In this document: positions 35,701-46,399 of the stretch, piece after piece
Layout of the letters: each line of letters begins with the position of its first letter
Numbering within the stretch: the first letter of the stretch is position 1
NCBI GenBank assembly: GCA_037013495.1
Contig: CM072806.1
Coordinates: forward strand, 20,163,501 to 20,227,500
DNA: 64,000 nucleotides
From: Hippophae tibetana
Lineage: Eukaryota > Streptophyta > Magnoliopsida > Rosales > Elaeagnaceae
Reading direction: 5' to 3'
The notes under the pieces: generated by a model
Told to the model about the DNA's origin: nothing
Database searches by the model: none
The model's input: only the letters and a program-made list of their open reading frames with translations
Made by a program: the position numbers and the translations under genes

Positions 35701-36850
35701 TCAAGTCATCCGGAGATGTGTACCTGAAGAAGAACATAAGAGCATTCTAACTTTTTGTCATGAACTTCATTGTGGGGGTTATTTTGGAGGTGAAAAGACA
35801 GCCCGTAAGATATTACAGTCTGGATTCTTTTGGCCCACTCTTTTTAAAGATGCTCATATGTTTTGTGCACAATGTGATAGATGTCAAAGAACAGGAAACA
35901 TAAGCAAAAGAGATGAAATGCCTTTGACATCTAATTTAGTTGTTGAACTCTTTGATGTATGGGGGATTGACTTTATGGGTCCTTTTCCCCCATCTAATGG
36001 TTTTCAATACATTTTGGTTGCTGTGGATTATGTGTCCAAGTGGGTAGAAGCTATCCCCACCAAAACCAATGATGCTAATGTTGTTGTGAAATTCTTGAAA
36101 GATTTCATATTCAGTAGGTTCGGAACGCCTAGAGCTATAATAAGTGATGGAGGTAGCCATTTTTGTAACAAACTCTTTGATGGAGTACTGAACAAGTACA
36201 ACATCACACATAAGGTAGCTACTCCATATCATCCTCAAACTTCCGGTTTAGTGGAAGTAAGTAATAGGCAAATTAAGGGAATATTGGAACGCACTGTGCG
36301 TCCTTCAAGGAAGGATTGGGCATTTAAGTTAAATGATGTCTTATGGGCATACCACACCGCTTACAAAACACCTATTGGGATGAGCCCTTACCGGTTAATC
36401 TTTGGGAAAACGTGCCACCTTCCAGTTGAACTTGAACACAAGGCTTACTGGGCAATTAAAGAGCTAAACATGGATTTAGATAAAGCAGGTGAAAAACGAT
36501 TACTCCAGCTTCATGAGTTGGAAGAAATTAGGAATGAAGCTTATGAGAATGCCAAATTATACAAAGAGCGTACTAAGCGTTATCATGACAAGAGGCTAGT
36601 TCCTAAGACTTTTCACCCTGGAATGAAAGTTCTTTTATTTAACTCTCGTTTGAGATTGTTTCCAGGAAAGCTGAGATCAAGATGGGATGGACCATTCAAA
36701 ATAGTTCAGGTATTTGAACATGGAGTGGTAGAACTATTGGACTCCAAGACACAAAAAACGTTCAAAGTTAATGGCCATCGTGTCAAGCCTTATTTAGAAG
36801 AACCAAACAACATTGCTGAAATAGATTGCATTTGGCTGAGTAATCCTTAG
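32795..36850 (+). CDS. pol: E3 pol polyprotein: protease, reverse transcriptase, RNase H, integrase
   Basis: An uninterrupted frame of 1351 codons whose first codon is TTG; the first ATG is at 33031, so in life it would be made as a gag-pol fusion, and here the TAA at 32780 separates it from gag2. Protease centres on [10 protein letters not shown] (D184) with LLGRPF downstream. RT has [20 protein letters not shown] and the catalytic FMDDF (D631, D632). RNase H has [13 protein letters not shown] (D778), [20 protein letters not shown] and VADHLSRL. Integrase has a zinc region [11 protein letters not shown]...CAQCDRCQR in which the second histidine is Y, then D1059 (GIDFMG), D1118 (ISDGGSHF) and E1154, a D,D35E arrangement. 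It ends [14 protein letters not shown] plus 16 residues, with no chromodomain. Length and order are those of Athila pol. Open frames on the minus strand are shadows. Confidence 0.95.
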   Translation: MPSQPEQAKDVRTLRSGKVVNTSLPEISNNLPCSSGNKEGDILISQKGETSVKLNKPSEKLIGGSFDTLKIQKTTEPHQMQVPFPHRLKESKQDKQFNDLFNMLSKVNINLPLLEVIMNVPSYAKFFKELNTKKRRYELNERVVVSEISSAVLQHKLPPKLKDPGSFIINITMGDRKVAKAMLDLGASINLMPYSIFLQLNLGDLKPTTMSLQLADRSLKYPEGIVEDVLVQVDKLIIPVDFVVLDMQENPALEREHTILLGRPFMETTKTIIDVQDGNLTMTVLGETVHFKVLDSSPFPSISAIDEIFEVDPLDNLVQSTFLQTRIEDKLETVLTLEKVEEDLDEEINGYLKQLDNDEVMTKSSTLLNLPSSSSSKEANPPELELKDLPEHLKYVFLGEGETYPVIISSTLTKPQEKELIKVLKQFKKSIGWSIGDIRGISPTMCMHKINLEDGAKPVREAQRRLNPNMQDVVKKEILKLLEEGIIYPIADSKWVSPVHVVPKKSGITVVKNDKSELMPTRIITGWRMCIDFRKLNLYTKKDHFPLPFIDQMLERLAGHEFYCFLDGLSGYYQVPIAPEDQEKTTFTCPFGTFAFRRMPFGLCNAPPTFQRCMISIFSDMVEKFIEIFMDDFSVFGSSFDDCLHKLTLVLERCIECNLTLSWEKSHFMVQKGIVLGHIISNKGIEVDKAKVELISKLPPPTSVKGIRSFLGHAGFYRRFIKDFSKISRPLCNLLSKDADFDFNNDCLTSFNTLKDKLTSTHVIMAPNWSLPFEIMCDASDYAIGAVLGQKVDRRLHVIYYASKTLNDAQMNYTTTEKEFLAIVFSLDKFRSYLVGSKVIVHSDHAALRYLLSKPNAKPRLIRWVLLLQEFDLEIKDKKGSENLVADHLSRLISDFNSLKDESNEDIVETFPDEQLFFIGPNPWYADIVNYLATGVLRPNTSYQDKKRFFKTIKDYFWDDPYLYKIGQDQVIRRCVPEEEHKSILTFCHELHCGGYFGGEKTARKILQSGFFWPTLFKDAHMFCAQCDRCQRTGNISKRDEMPLTSNLVVELFDVWGIDFMGPFPPSNGFQYILVAVDYVSKWVEAIPTKTNDANVVVKFLKDFIFSRFGTPRAIISDGGSHFCNKLFDGVLNKYNITHKVATPYHPQTSGLVEVSNRQIKGILERTVRPSRKDWAFKLNDVLWAYHTAYKTPIGMSPYRLIFGKTCHLPVELEHKAYWAIKELNMDLDKAGEKRLLQLHELEEIRNEAYENAKLYKERTKRYHDKRLVPKTFHPGMKVLLFNSRLRLFPGKLRSRWDGPFKIVQVFEHGVVELLDSKTQKTFKVNGHRVKPYLEEPNNIAEIDCIWLSNP

Positions 36851-38712
36851 CACCAAAAAGATACGTCTTGCTAAGACGTTAAACTAAGCGCTGGATGGGA
36901 GGCAACCCATCATGTTAGGTAATTTTTTGTTATTTGTTTTATTTACTTAATTTTATTGTTTATTTTAGTTTACTTGTATGTGAATAATTTTTAAAATTGT
37001 TAAAACTAAAATATTTGTTGAGATGTTAGAAGTTCACAGCGATCTGTCTGTATACACTTTAATGATGAATATGATGGATGCACCTGCATTTCTTCATTAC
37101 TACTTACACATTCTCAAGAAAGAGGTAATCTTTCTCCTCTTTTCTCTTTATCTTTAATTTGCAGTTGTTACATTGAGGACAATGTAAGTTCTAGGTTGGG
37201 GGTGGTGAAAAGTTACCATGCTTAATAAAAAATAAAAATAAAAAAATATAAAAAATTCTCACAAAAATTTATCATTTCTTTAAATCAAATTTAAGTAAAT
37301 AGTTAAGTCTTTGGTACTGTTAGATTAATTTTTGAAAACATATCATGAAATATTTTGTAATTATTTTTGATAATTAGTTAGTTTTTGTCATAACTAGTAT
37401 TTCTTGATAAAATGTGAAAATTATATTAAACCCAAAATCGGTGTTTATGAATTTTTTTTAGTGGAGACTACCCTTGTGAGATATAATTTGAGCCTAATTT
37501 CTTTTATTCAGAGTGAAATATATATTTTTTCTACTCCAAACACATTTCTTATTTATTCAAATTTTTAGATGATCTCTATAGGTATTAGCATTGAATGTAT
37601 GAATTTTTTCTCATCATAATAGAGTATCGTATATTTTTTTTTATTATTTTTGTTTAGATTAAACGATTTAAGTAGAAATTGATAGTATATGCTTATATCT
37701 CATTCATGCATGACTGCTACAAAAACAAAAAGACATATCTGGGGTTACCTAAACCAAGATCAAACAGAAAAGCCACAAAATTAACCACTCACCAAAATCC
37801 AAAAAAATGTACAATCTGTACATGGGTTGACTCTCTAAAATATACATATATTGAAAAAAAATAGAGAGATAAAAAATATAGTATCATCTTCATACTATGA
37901 CCCACATTCCCTACAAAGTTGTGAGTACAGGCTAATTACAAAAAAAAAAAGATATAGGAAATAATTCCCTAAAAAGTCATTGCAATTTCTTCATTTGTAA
38001 AAAGCATATATCTTGAAATTCTTTCTTAATGAGTTTGATTTATGCATGAAAATAATTTTTATATATGATACCTTTATAATTTATACATTCGATTCCTTTC
38101 ATGAGATCAATATCAAAATAACACTTTGAGCCTTTATTCTTTATACATATGCGAACATATTAGTTCATTTCTATACATCAACTCTTTCGCATATAAATTA
38201 GTATGAGTGTTTGAACCCATAGGATTCAGTGCTTTGAGAGTATTGACTTGTGAGGAATAGAGTCGAAGCGAATTCTGATTCATGACACTGAAATTGGGTA
38301 AAATTAAATTGATACATTTTTGAAATGAAATATGAAAATGATTTTCGACTAATTATTATAATAAAATCATGATTGTTTAAAGAGATTAAAATAACTTATG
38401 CTTGAGATTTTAAGTATGATCTTAAAGGAGATTAAAAAGTATGAGATATTTTTGTGATATGTTGTTTTATTTTATTCTTAAATTAATTTTTGATTGTGTT
38501 GTGATTGTTTTTATAGTTTCTTTTTATTTAGTTCAATGTTTGTGGGTATCATTACTGAAAACCCTCATGAGACTCAAACTCGTCCACTAGGGCAACCTAG
38601 GGGTTTAACGGCTTGTTGCATAGGCTAAATGCAACCGTTTCAATCCACGAAAGTGATTTAGGATAGTTTAATTTTTTTTTATCGCTTCTCTTGCTAAGGG
38701 ACTAGTAAGAAG
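36851..38712 (+). other. E3 3' non-coding region
   Basis: Starts with the hairpin and GGGAGGCAACCC motif (36864-36909). A GAGGACAATG motif near 37175 followed by GGTTGGGGGTGGT (37194-37206) is a second G-rich tract, similar to a polypurine tract and also present in E2. The rest is AT-rich; no env-like frame exists (the only open frame, 37679-37864, has no recognisable content). Confidence 0.7.
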
Positions 38713-38726
38713 CTGGTTGGGGGTTG
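38713..38726 (+). promoter_or_regulatory. E3 polypurine tract
   Basis: CTGGTTGGGGGTTG directly precedes the TG of the 3' LTR. It is less purine-pure than usual but is in the expected place. Confidence 0.6.
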
Positions 38727-39017
38727 TGATGAGTGCTCAAAAAGCACTAAAATAACCATGATTTTATGTACATTAATTGATTAAAAATACATATATTTAT
38801 ATGTTTTATGATATATTTATATAAATTTGTCTTTTTCGGAATCACGGGTATTTTTATTGTTTTTCAGGTATTTTGGCTTAAAAACGCAATTTAAAGACTC
38901 AAAGAGGAATACTTGAAGCAATACATCACAAATATATTAATAAATAAGTGGGAAAAGGTCAACAAACATGGAAAAATTGGACAAAATGGGTCGAAAAGGT
39001 CAAAAATGTTAAAAAGA

Positions 39018-39345
39018 CGGAAATCGCGCCCCGCAGCCCAGCCGTGCACACAGCCCAGCGCCCCATGCCGCGCGCGCTGACCTGCCCATCCGCGCGCGCC
39101 CCAGCGCCCCATGCCGCGCGCGCCCCAGCGCCCCATGCCGCGCGCGCTGACCTGCCCATCCGCGCGCGCCCCAGCGCCCCATGCCGCGCGTGCTGACCTG
39201 CCCATCCACGCGGGCACTGTTCACGCGCGCCGAGCTGCGTGCAGCGACAGCCCCCCGCGCGCGCACGCAGCACTTAGCAGCCCCCCTCCGCGCGCCCAAC
39301 GCCTTTTCGCCCCATTTTTCACGTGCAGCCGCCCCCGTGACGTCA
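39018..39345. repeat. GC-rich tandem-repeat island in the E3 3' LTR
   Basis: About 330 bp of very GC-rich DNA in an otherwise AT-rich LTR. It holds three copies of a unit of about 46 bp (opening CAGCGCCCCATGCCGCGCGC) at 39056-39100, 39125-39170 and from 39171, with a 24-bp partial unit between the first two. The long open frames here (38891-39533, both strands) follow from the lack of AT-rich stops and are not genes. Confidence 0.9.
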
Positions 39346-39480
39346 TGCTGACGTCATTAATGACCTCAACATTTCCATTACGCGTTTTTACATTTTTTAA
39401 TATTTTTTTAACATTTTTTTACTCATTTTTTCTCTCCATCCTCACCTATAAATACCCCCCTTCCCTTCACTTCAAAAAAC
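39330..39480 (+). promoter_or_regulatory. E3 LTR promoter: paired TGACGTCA and TATA box
   Basis: TGACGTCATGCTGACGTCA (about 39338-39356) contains two full palindromic bZIP-type sites whose starts are 11 bp apart, about 90 bp upstream of the TATA box CCTATAAATACCC (39446-39458). Transcription would begin roughly 30 bp further on. Plant TGA and other bZIP factors bind TGACG(T) sites; their use here is inferred. Confidence 0.65.
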
Positions 39481-40479
39481 ACCTTCAAAACCTCCAAATA
39501 CATTATTTTCTCTCTTTCTTTCTCTCTTTTTAGTTTTCTTTAGTTTTTCTTAGTTTTTAGTTAATTTCTCTTAGTTTTAGAGTTCTTCCCTTTTTGGGAA
39601 GAACTAGTTATGTTTATGTAATTTATTAGCTTTTTGATTCAATAAATGGAAGTGCAAATTCCGCTTGGAGGTTTTCTAGCTACGGGAATAGCGTCGAAGT
39701 TCTGTAAGGATTTTATTTTCTTTACAGTTATTTTTATGCTTTATTCTTACATGTTATATTTAATTTGTCTGTGGTTAAATTTAACTATGCTGGCTGTTTA
39801 GTAAACATGATATAATAATAACGTTGTTATGCTTGCGAAATATTAAATAGGTAAAAAATTCTAAAATGAATTGATTTTATTTTTATTCAAGATTTTATAT
39901 TAAGAATGTTAGAGAGAAATATATTATTTTTCATTACAAACTTAAACCTGAAAATTAGATTTTAAGGTTTAGTTATCCAGTCTAATTTAGAGTAGTGCTC
40001 TTTTATTTGTTGGTACAATCGCCCGGTAGTTAGAGTGAAACTCTATTTCAAAAGTTTTTATAAGAATTATTATGTGAAAATGTATTGACAACATGTTTTC
40101 AATAGTGGTTTTAAAACTTGAAAGTTAGTACTCGGATAATTAAATTCTTATGTTTAATTTGGACACCTTGAATAATGTTTAAATTGTCTAACCCCACCAA
40201 AGGTGGCATTTAAATGGTTCATTTTCAATCTCTTAGAAAAAGGAATTAATTTAATTAACCAAATTAGTTATCAACCCCACCCATAGGTGTTAATTGATTT
40301 GTTTAGTTAACAAAGAATATCTAACCCCACCAAAGGTGGTATTTATATAAAAAAGAGAGAATCAATAAAATATCAATTTATATCTTTAATAACCTAGATA
40401 ATATGAGCAAGCATAATTAATTTAGTTATTATATCCATAAATACTCCACTAATATAAATGATAAAATTTGCATAAATAT

Positions 40480-40605
40480 TTATTGAATCTGTATATATGT
40501 TTATTTTTAGATAATTATTTATTGAATTTGTATCTATGTTTATTTTTATGTTATTAGATTATATTTAATTAATCTGTATATATGTTTCTTTTTATGTTAT
40601 TAGAT
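40480..40605. repeat. Imperfect tandem repeat in E3 LTR U5
   Basis: Segments with GAATCTGTATATATGTTTATTTTTA and a TTATTAGATTA follow-up recur about three times, spaced roughly 50-60 bp. L2 and L3 carry only a single unit here, so the LTR of E3 expanded separately. Confidence 0.65.
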
Positions 40606-40827
40606 TAGGAACACAAAAACCAAACTATCGTGATAGGATGTTTAGGATTTAATTTCGTTTTTAAAAGTTTGAATAATAAATTAAAAACCACATACATTCC
40701 TTCCTTAGATCGACCTTGGGAGTATACTTATCATTTTCTTCGAAATGATTCGTGCACTTGCAAGAGTTTTATAAATATTAAAACCAAAGTATTGGCAAGA
40801 ATCGGCGATGCCGGTTTTCGCTCATCA

Positions 40828-40832
40828 CACAC
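40828..40832. repeat. Target-site duplication of E3 (right copy)
   Basis: CACAC, matching 29823-29827. Confidence 0.95.
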
Positions 40833-41145
40833 CCCAAGGTCTTTTAATTGACCTATATGCCATTTACAATGTTACTAAAGTGGGTTTAGTTTTACCAACC
40901 ACCAATCTCTGGAAGACTGATAAGGGTATAAGGTTAATGTTATAACCCAAATCACATAGTGCCTTGCCAAAACATATGTTCCCAATAATGCAAGGGATGT
41001 CAAAACTACATAGATCTTTCATTTTTTGTGGTAGTTTTCTATCATGGATAGCACTACAACCTTCAGTCAAGGTTATTGTTTCATGATCTTCAAGCCTTAT
41101 TTTCTTTGATAGTATATCCTTCATGAATTTGGCATAAGATGACAT
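40833..41145 (-). pseudogene. E2 protease, upstream part
   Basis: Reads MSSYAKFMKDILSKK, KLPQKMKDLCSFDIPC and ALCDLGYNINLIPLSVF. In the active-site block DLGAS has become DLGYN. The frame continues through a stop to DRSIKRPWGV and is then cut by E3; it resumes at 29822 (VEDVQVKVDKF). Confidence 0.9.
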
Positions 41146-42593
41146 TTGTTAAATGTCTCTGCAAATAGTATGTTTATATGTAGCTTCTTGAAGACTTCTA
41201 GAAATTTTGAAAACTAAGTATCTCACTTTTGCTTTTGCAATCTTTAAGGGAAAGGAGTAGTGGGTTTGTAAAGGTTATTTTTCTTTGGCTGAATTATTTT
41301 TGTTTCAATGCTCTCTTTATTCACTAGTTCCTTCTTATCCTTGTTAATTTCTTATTTCTTCTCATCCTTTTGAGTCTTATTTTCTTGCTCTAAAGTTTTA
41401 CCACTTCTCAAGGCTAATGAATTACAATGGTCATCACCTCCTCTTCTTGGGTTTACAATTGTGTTACTTTGAATGTTATCTTGAGGCCTTTGACTTATGG
41501 CCTGGGAAAATTGTCCCATTTGCTTCTCTAAATTTTTAATTAAAGCCTTTTAAGTGGACACTTTTGTATTTATTTATTGGATAAAGTTTTTCATCCTCCC
41601 CATTAAGGAATTTGTATTGTCCTCGGTAGGTGGCTTCTTTTCTTGGGCTTGTAATTGTTGTGGTTGTTGGAAACTAGGTTATGGAAATGATTGATGGTTG
41701 AATTGATTACCACCCTAATTCTTGTTATTCAAGAGAAATTTGGATGTTGTCTCCATCTTAGGTTATATGTGTTTGAGAATGGATTATTGTTTTGGTTCAC
41801 ATTACACACATAGAAGACCGATTCAGGATTGTTTGGAAAATTATCAAACAAATGGGCTCCATCACAAAACACACATGACCCCTTTGAATCTTGGAAATGG
41901 TTTATACTCGCTGTCGAGTTTTGAACCTTCAAAATATTTACCAAAGATGACACTTGAGTTGTAAGTGCCATGATATCATTTACCTTATGCATTCCAACTA
42001 TTATCCTTGTGCCTATCATTCTGTCTATTGAACATTGATACTTATTGCTAGCCATTTTCTCAAGTAAATCATAAGCATGATTGTAAGATTTGTCTAGCAA
42101 AGCTCCATTAGCAGATGCATCAATAATAGTTCTTGTTTGAGCATTGAAACCATTGTAAAAAGTCTCCATTTGAATCCAAGAAGGAATACCATGATGAGAA
42201 CACTTTCTTAGCAATTCCTTGAATCTTTCCCATGATTCAAATAAATACTCTCCTTCGTATTGATGGTAATAAGTAATGTCATCAAGAATTTCTCCTCCTC
42301 CTTGATCACACTACTGAACTTAAATGAATCTACAACTTCAATAAATCATCTAAGATGAAGATGAAGATCCTCTCTTGGTAATCCGCTAAATTGTTCAATT
42401 GTTTGTAGCATTTGAAACATCACTGCCTTAGTTCAAACTGAGTAGCTTGAATGTTTGGCTTTATAATACTTGGACTCAACCCTTCCAACGTAGGTATTGC
42501 ATATTCATTCATAGCTCTATATCTATCATCAATCAAAAGCATTTGTTTGTTCAAGTTTAGCTTATTATTGTTTATTTCTAATCGATTAGTCAT
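41146..42593 (-). pseudogene. E2 gag and gag-protease linker
   Basis: Start ATG at 42591-42593 (MTNRLEINNNKLNLNKQ), with IPTLEGLSPSIIKPNIQA soon after. The N-terminal core is broken and partly deleted near 42215-42440. The open part, 42214-41729, holds PSWIQMETFYNGFNAQTRTIIDASANGALL and HAYDLLEKMASNKYQ. The zinc-knuckle region is reduced to CVFCDGAHLFDNFP, in which the final cysteine is lost, followed by NPFSNTYNLRWRQHPNFS. Sequence 41146-41728 continues as a low-complexity Q- and K-rich linker with stops. The same architecture as E1 gag and E3 gag. Confidence 0.85.
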
Positions 42594-42833
42594 TTCTTCC
42601 TCGGTGATTATTTTCTAATTGATCTCAAAGTACGCTCAATTTCAAGATGTAAATGTAATATTTCTCTTTCACTAACTCTACTTATGCAATAGACTCAATT
42701 ATGTTTCTACAATACTATATGATGTCTAAATAAATAAGTCAGTAAATTAAAATTAAATTAAATAATAATAAATCAAGAAAAATAACTAAAATAAAAATAA
42801 TAAAAAGTTAATTTCTAATATTTATAATACTCG

Positions 42834-42851
42834 GTGACGACGCTAAAGACT
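42834..42851 (-). promoter_or_regulatory. E2 primer binding site (tRNA-Asp type)
   Basis: Minus strand TTAGCGTCGTCACCGAG-like sequence a few bases inside the 5' LTR. It is a decayed match to the TGGCGCCGTTGCCGGGGA site of Athila elements. Confidence 0.65.
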
Positions 42852-44941
42852 TGATTTCCATACACGAAGTGTATGCAATGAATATACAAGTATACTTATC
42901 GTAACAAGTAATATAATTATAAGAAAAGATCGTTTACATTGAGATTATTTTATTAGAAACTAATTTTTAAAATTAAAAATATAAAAATCAATCTTTTGTG
43001 TTTTTATATTTTAAGGAAGCAAAATTAAAATAACCAAAAGTAAATAGCAATAATTAATTAAATCAGATTTTGTAACTAAGAAGATATATGAGAAAATATA
43101 CAAGAATACTTAATCCCCCAATTTTCTAAACATATGAATTGTTAAAATCCCTCCAATATAATTATCAATTAATTATATGTTAAATTAAATCTAACTTAAT
43201 ATGTATTCCTCTCTCAAGTAAATCACACACCATATAGTAATTAATTTAATTACATTCTCGTGCCAATTAAATTTCATACTATTCATTAAGTTCATCAATT
43301 ATAGATCACATAAATAAAAATCATATATCTTTGCCTATAAGTTATGTATGTTATTTAATGAAGACAAACATTTAAATAATTTTATCAAATCTATTTAATT
43401 GTCTCTATAGATAAATTGTAGGGGTGTGCAAAAAATCTGATCATCCGATCCAATCCGTTGATTTTTCATCCGATAAATCCGATCTGATCCGTTGATTTTT
43501 CAATCGATCCGATCCAATCCGATGGTCAGATCGGATGGAGATTTTTTCCATCCGTTAAGTGCGGATCGGATGGCGGATTTCACTACGATTCATCTGATTT
43601 GATCCGATCCGACCGAAATTAATTATATATATATAATTAATACATATTTATTTAATTTTTTAATTTTTTTTAAGTCAAATAATTTTATGTTATGATTTAT
43701 ATAAAAATTTAAATTTTTTATTTAAAAATATAAAAAATAGAGTTAATTTAATTTATTAATCAAATTGATCGGATTGATCGGATGTCATCCGAATAGTTTA
43801 CGGATCAGATTGAGCGGATGTAAGAGGTGATCGGATCAGTTGCGGATTAGGATGTTTAAATCCGACCGGATGGTTGGATCGGATCGGATGAGTGTAAAAT
43901 CAGCGGTTTCGATCCGATGAATAACCCTAATAAATTGTTAGTCAAACAATTAATAGCATAAAAATTAGATTAAATCATATAATTAAATTAACTTTATAAT
44001 TGGGGTAAAATAGTAGATCATCACATGGTGAAAATTGGGTTCATAAGATCCCTAGATTAATAAATTAACTACACATAATTGTGTTCATAAAGCTCATATT
44101 TTTCATAAAAAAAAGACATAAAAATTGATAAAGAAAAGAGTAGAAGAAAAAAAATAATCAATCTCTTGGATTATAGTGCTAATCACCTATTGAATCTCCA
44201 CCAAAATTGTATATCTTTTTTAATATTTATGTATTTTTCTCTCTCTTTAACTCTAAAAACTAATCAACATTATGCTAATAATGGCTCATTGGAGTTTATG
44301 GGGTGATTAGGGGCTTAAATATAGCTCAGGTGCAATCTGGACTATCAAATTATCCTCGAATCAAAGGGTGAGATCAAAACAAGAAAAATGAACAATGCCA
44401 ACCAATCACAGCACCATACATGGCACATGATATTCATTAGGCGAATTAGAGTGTGACGGGTGGTAAGAAAGACTCATTTGAGTCAACGCATGTTGAGCAG
44501 CGCCACATGGTGCAATGTGATTTACAGCAACGTATGGCATGGCGTATGGGTGGAACGTGGGGAGTAATCGTGTGGCGACATATGGCAGTGCTATTTGATT
44601 GCGCTCCGAAGTCGGATTGAATGCCATCTTGACATGTGGCCCATGGTTCTTCCTCCTCACACGTGTCGATCTACAATTATTTGTCCTTGCTTACATGGCA
44701 TCTACGTGGCTTTCTCGGTCAACTACTTTGCTTGCATGACAGGCCACATGGCTACTCTTGATTGGCTATACATTAAAAATTCATAAAAATCCCAAAAAAA
44801 ATCCAAAAATTATATTTTTGCCCTTTTCGTTAAAAAATTATATTAAAATATTTTTTACCCCAAAAAAACTATTTATTGAATAAAATAAGTAAATATTAAG
44901 TAAAAAAGTGCGCTAATTACTCTACTTTAATATAGTTATCA
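42852..44941 (-). repeat. E2 5' LTR, containing a MITE
   Basis: 2090 bp, TGATTTCC at the left end, TAGTTATCA at the right end. Without the 511-bp MITE and its 8-bp duplication it is about 1571 bp, matching 20852-22368. The 84- and 63-codon frames at 44406-44786 are LTR sequence. Confidence 0.9.
43419..43929. mobile_element. hAT-type MITE (non-autonomous DNA transposon)
   Basis: 511 bp starting TAGGGGTGTGC and ending AATAACCCTA, flanked by a perfect 8-bp duplication ATAAATTG (43411-43418 and 43930-43937). The E2 3' LTR lacks it (an empty site near 21390), which confirms the insertion. Eight-base duplications and TAGGG/CCCTA ends fit the hAT superfamily. The body is packed with GATCCGATC and ATCGGATC motifs on both arms, as expected of subterminal transposase sites. 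No coding sequence. Confidence 0.85.
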
Positions 44942-44946
44942 CGAGA
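44942..44946. repeat. Target-site duplication of E2 (right copy)
   Basis: CGAGA, matching 20847-20851. Confidence 0.9.
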
Positions 44947-46399
44947 CAATAATACCTTATAGTAGTTAGGGTAAAACTAGGATGGAGTCGCACTAACATA
45001 TGCTAGAAACCTTCACACTATAAACGGAAAAGGTAGTCTCAACTTAACAAATAGATAATCTATGGATAAAGTGACCTTATCTAGAATAGGATTACTCAAA
45101 CTTATGCTCGAAACTAGATGCATCATCCTTATAGACTCAGATATCATAAAAATATCCCTAAGTTTGTCTAAGAAATTATCTTTCATCTGAGAATAGACCT
45201 TATGCAAAGAAAAGAAAGTATATTTTCCTTATATGGACACAATGGTTACTTAGGAATACCAATCAAAATGAAGTTTAAGTCCACATCACTAGAAGAGCTA
45301 GTATGCACCAAACGAGCATTTGAACACCCTCGTAGATAGAATTGTGTCTCTAGGATGGTCCCAAACCATCCCTCAACTCAATGTGCATCCCATCACCAGG
45401 GTATGCACCTAAGCCTTCCATACTATATCCAATCACTCCGTGGTTGAACACATAATGAGTGGCGGGACAATGGCTAGACACACCATAAGTAGCTGAACTA
45501 TGGCCAGACATATTATGGTTAAACGTACCATGAGTGTTCGAACCATGCCTGGACATATCTTGAGTGACCAGACCATGGCCAAACATACCATAGGTGGCCA
45601 AAAGGACCATGATCAACTAGATCATGGTCATCCACTCATTTATAGGTCTTACACGTGGCAACCACCTCATGCAACCTATATTGGTTTGTGCTTTCCCATC
45701 TCCACAACATTTAAGTTCGATCTTGTTCATCAATCATCTGGTCCTTCATCATTGCCCACACATCAAATGATGAATATAAGTGCCATAAGATGTAAGATGT
45801 TTGGATAATGAGAAAATAAAATCCTACATTTTCTAAAAAGCACTAGGAAAATAAATAAATGGAAAAGGTGTTAGTAAAATAAATAAATGGTGAAGGTTGG
45901 AAAAATAAGAACTTACCAAGCTTTGATGCCAAGCTCCCCCACTCTTCTCTCTCTTCAAATGTGAGCTTTGAAAGGTGGAATGAAAAAGTGAAGGGAAATG
46001 GGCTATCTTTGTGTGGAGGATGAGAAAGGATCTCATCCACTCATCAGATAACCCATCTAAAGGTTCTAAGCTCTTGGGTAACCCATGGGCTTACAAGCCC
46101 ACAAATTCGAAACCATATCTTCCCTCCCAAATAATACTTGGGCACTCCTCCTGTCTTGGTTAGCCTTATTCTAGGGGAAACATTATATTTAAACTAGGTT
46201 GTTACCCTTCAAATTGCAAGTGATATGCTATTGGTAAAAAGAGATCAAGTTTGACACCCCATTCATTATGTCAGTCAAATTTGACAAGTTCCCAATGAAA
46301 TTACCAACGATAGATAAACAAGAATCTACCCTAAAAAATGTCAGCATGGAAGTTGCAGTAGTACTTTGGTTTGCATTTTGTGGTGGTCCTCGCCTCATA
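44947..46399 (+). other. Tat-lineage non-coding sequence (expected continuation of T1)
   Basis: By the E2 target duplication this should continue T1 from 20851. No coding motif is visible. It contains a 30-bp tandem repeat (45449-45600). Open frames at 45013-46477 are short and repeat-derived. I could not identify LTR ends. Confidence 0.45.
45449..45600. repeat. Tandem repeat, about 5 x 30 bp
   Basis: Units of the form CATACCATRAGTGNC-GAACCATGGCCAGA run head to tail with one half-length unit near 45510. The overlapping 88- and 102-codon frames on the two strands are by-products. Confidence 0.8.

Larger units (their letters stand above)
29828..40827 (+). mobile_element. E3: Athila-lineage element with two gag regions and an intact pol frame
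   Basis: Plus-strand element bounded by TGATGAG at 29828 and CTCATCA at 40827 with the duplication CACAC outside, inserted into the E2 protease region in the opposite direction. Order: 5' LTR remnant (29828-30119), gag1 (30172-31512), post-pol-type motif (31579-31627), 5'-truncated gag2 (31731-32782), pol (32795-36850), non-coding tail, polypurine tract, complete 3' LTR (38727-40827). The primer site, R and U5 of the 5' LTR are missing. The target duplication matches on both sides, so the lesions either arose after insertion or were already present in the inserted copy. L2 and L3 are LTRs of the same family. Confidence 0.95.
38727..40827 (+). repeat. E3 3' LTR
   Basis: 2101 bp with 7-bp terminal inverted repeats TGATGAG and CTCATCA. 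Next to the left end is the hairpin AGTGCT-CAAAA-AGCACT (38731-38747 region). A GC-rich island (39018-39345), paired TGACGTCA and TATA box lie in the first third; a long R-U5 part follows, with CCACC-AAA-GGTGG hairpins at 40194-40206 and 40327-40339. L2 (minus) and L3 (plus) are further copies of this LTR. Confidence 0.95.
20852..44941 (-). mobile_element. E2: Athila-lineage element with both LTRs, host of E3, L1 and a MITE
   Basis: Right to left: 5' LTR 42852-44941, primer site 42834-42851, gag from 42593, protease 41145-40833 continuing at 29822, reverse transcriptase, RNase H, integrase to about 26345, a long 3' non-coding region, polypurine tract, 3' LTR 20852-22368. Both outer ends carry the 5-bp duplication CGAGA. 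The protein frame continues exactly across the E3 insertion (DRSIKRPWGV then VEDVQVKVDKF), which proves that 41145-40833 and 29822-26345 are one gene. The LTRs differ visibly throughout, so it is an old copy. The surrounding sequence is Tat material (T1). Confidence 0.9.

Noticed and set aside
36851-38712. An env-like gene after the E3 pol
   Set aside because: Some Athila elements have one, but here only short frames without signal or membrane segments are present.
38891-39533. Four overlapping open frames of 82-140 codons on both strands, rich in A, R and P
   Set aside because: They lie in the GC-rich repeat island of the LTR, where stops are rare; all frames are open and none has a domain.
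45350-45808. 88- and 102-codon frames with G-H-S-rich repeats
   Set aside because: Derived from the 30-bp tandem repeat; no start context or homologue.
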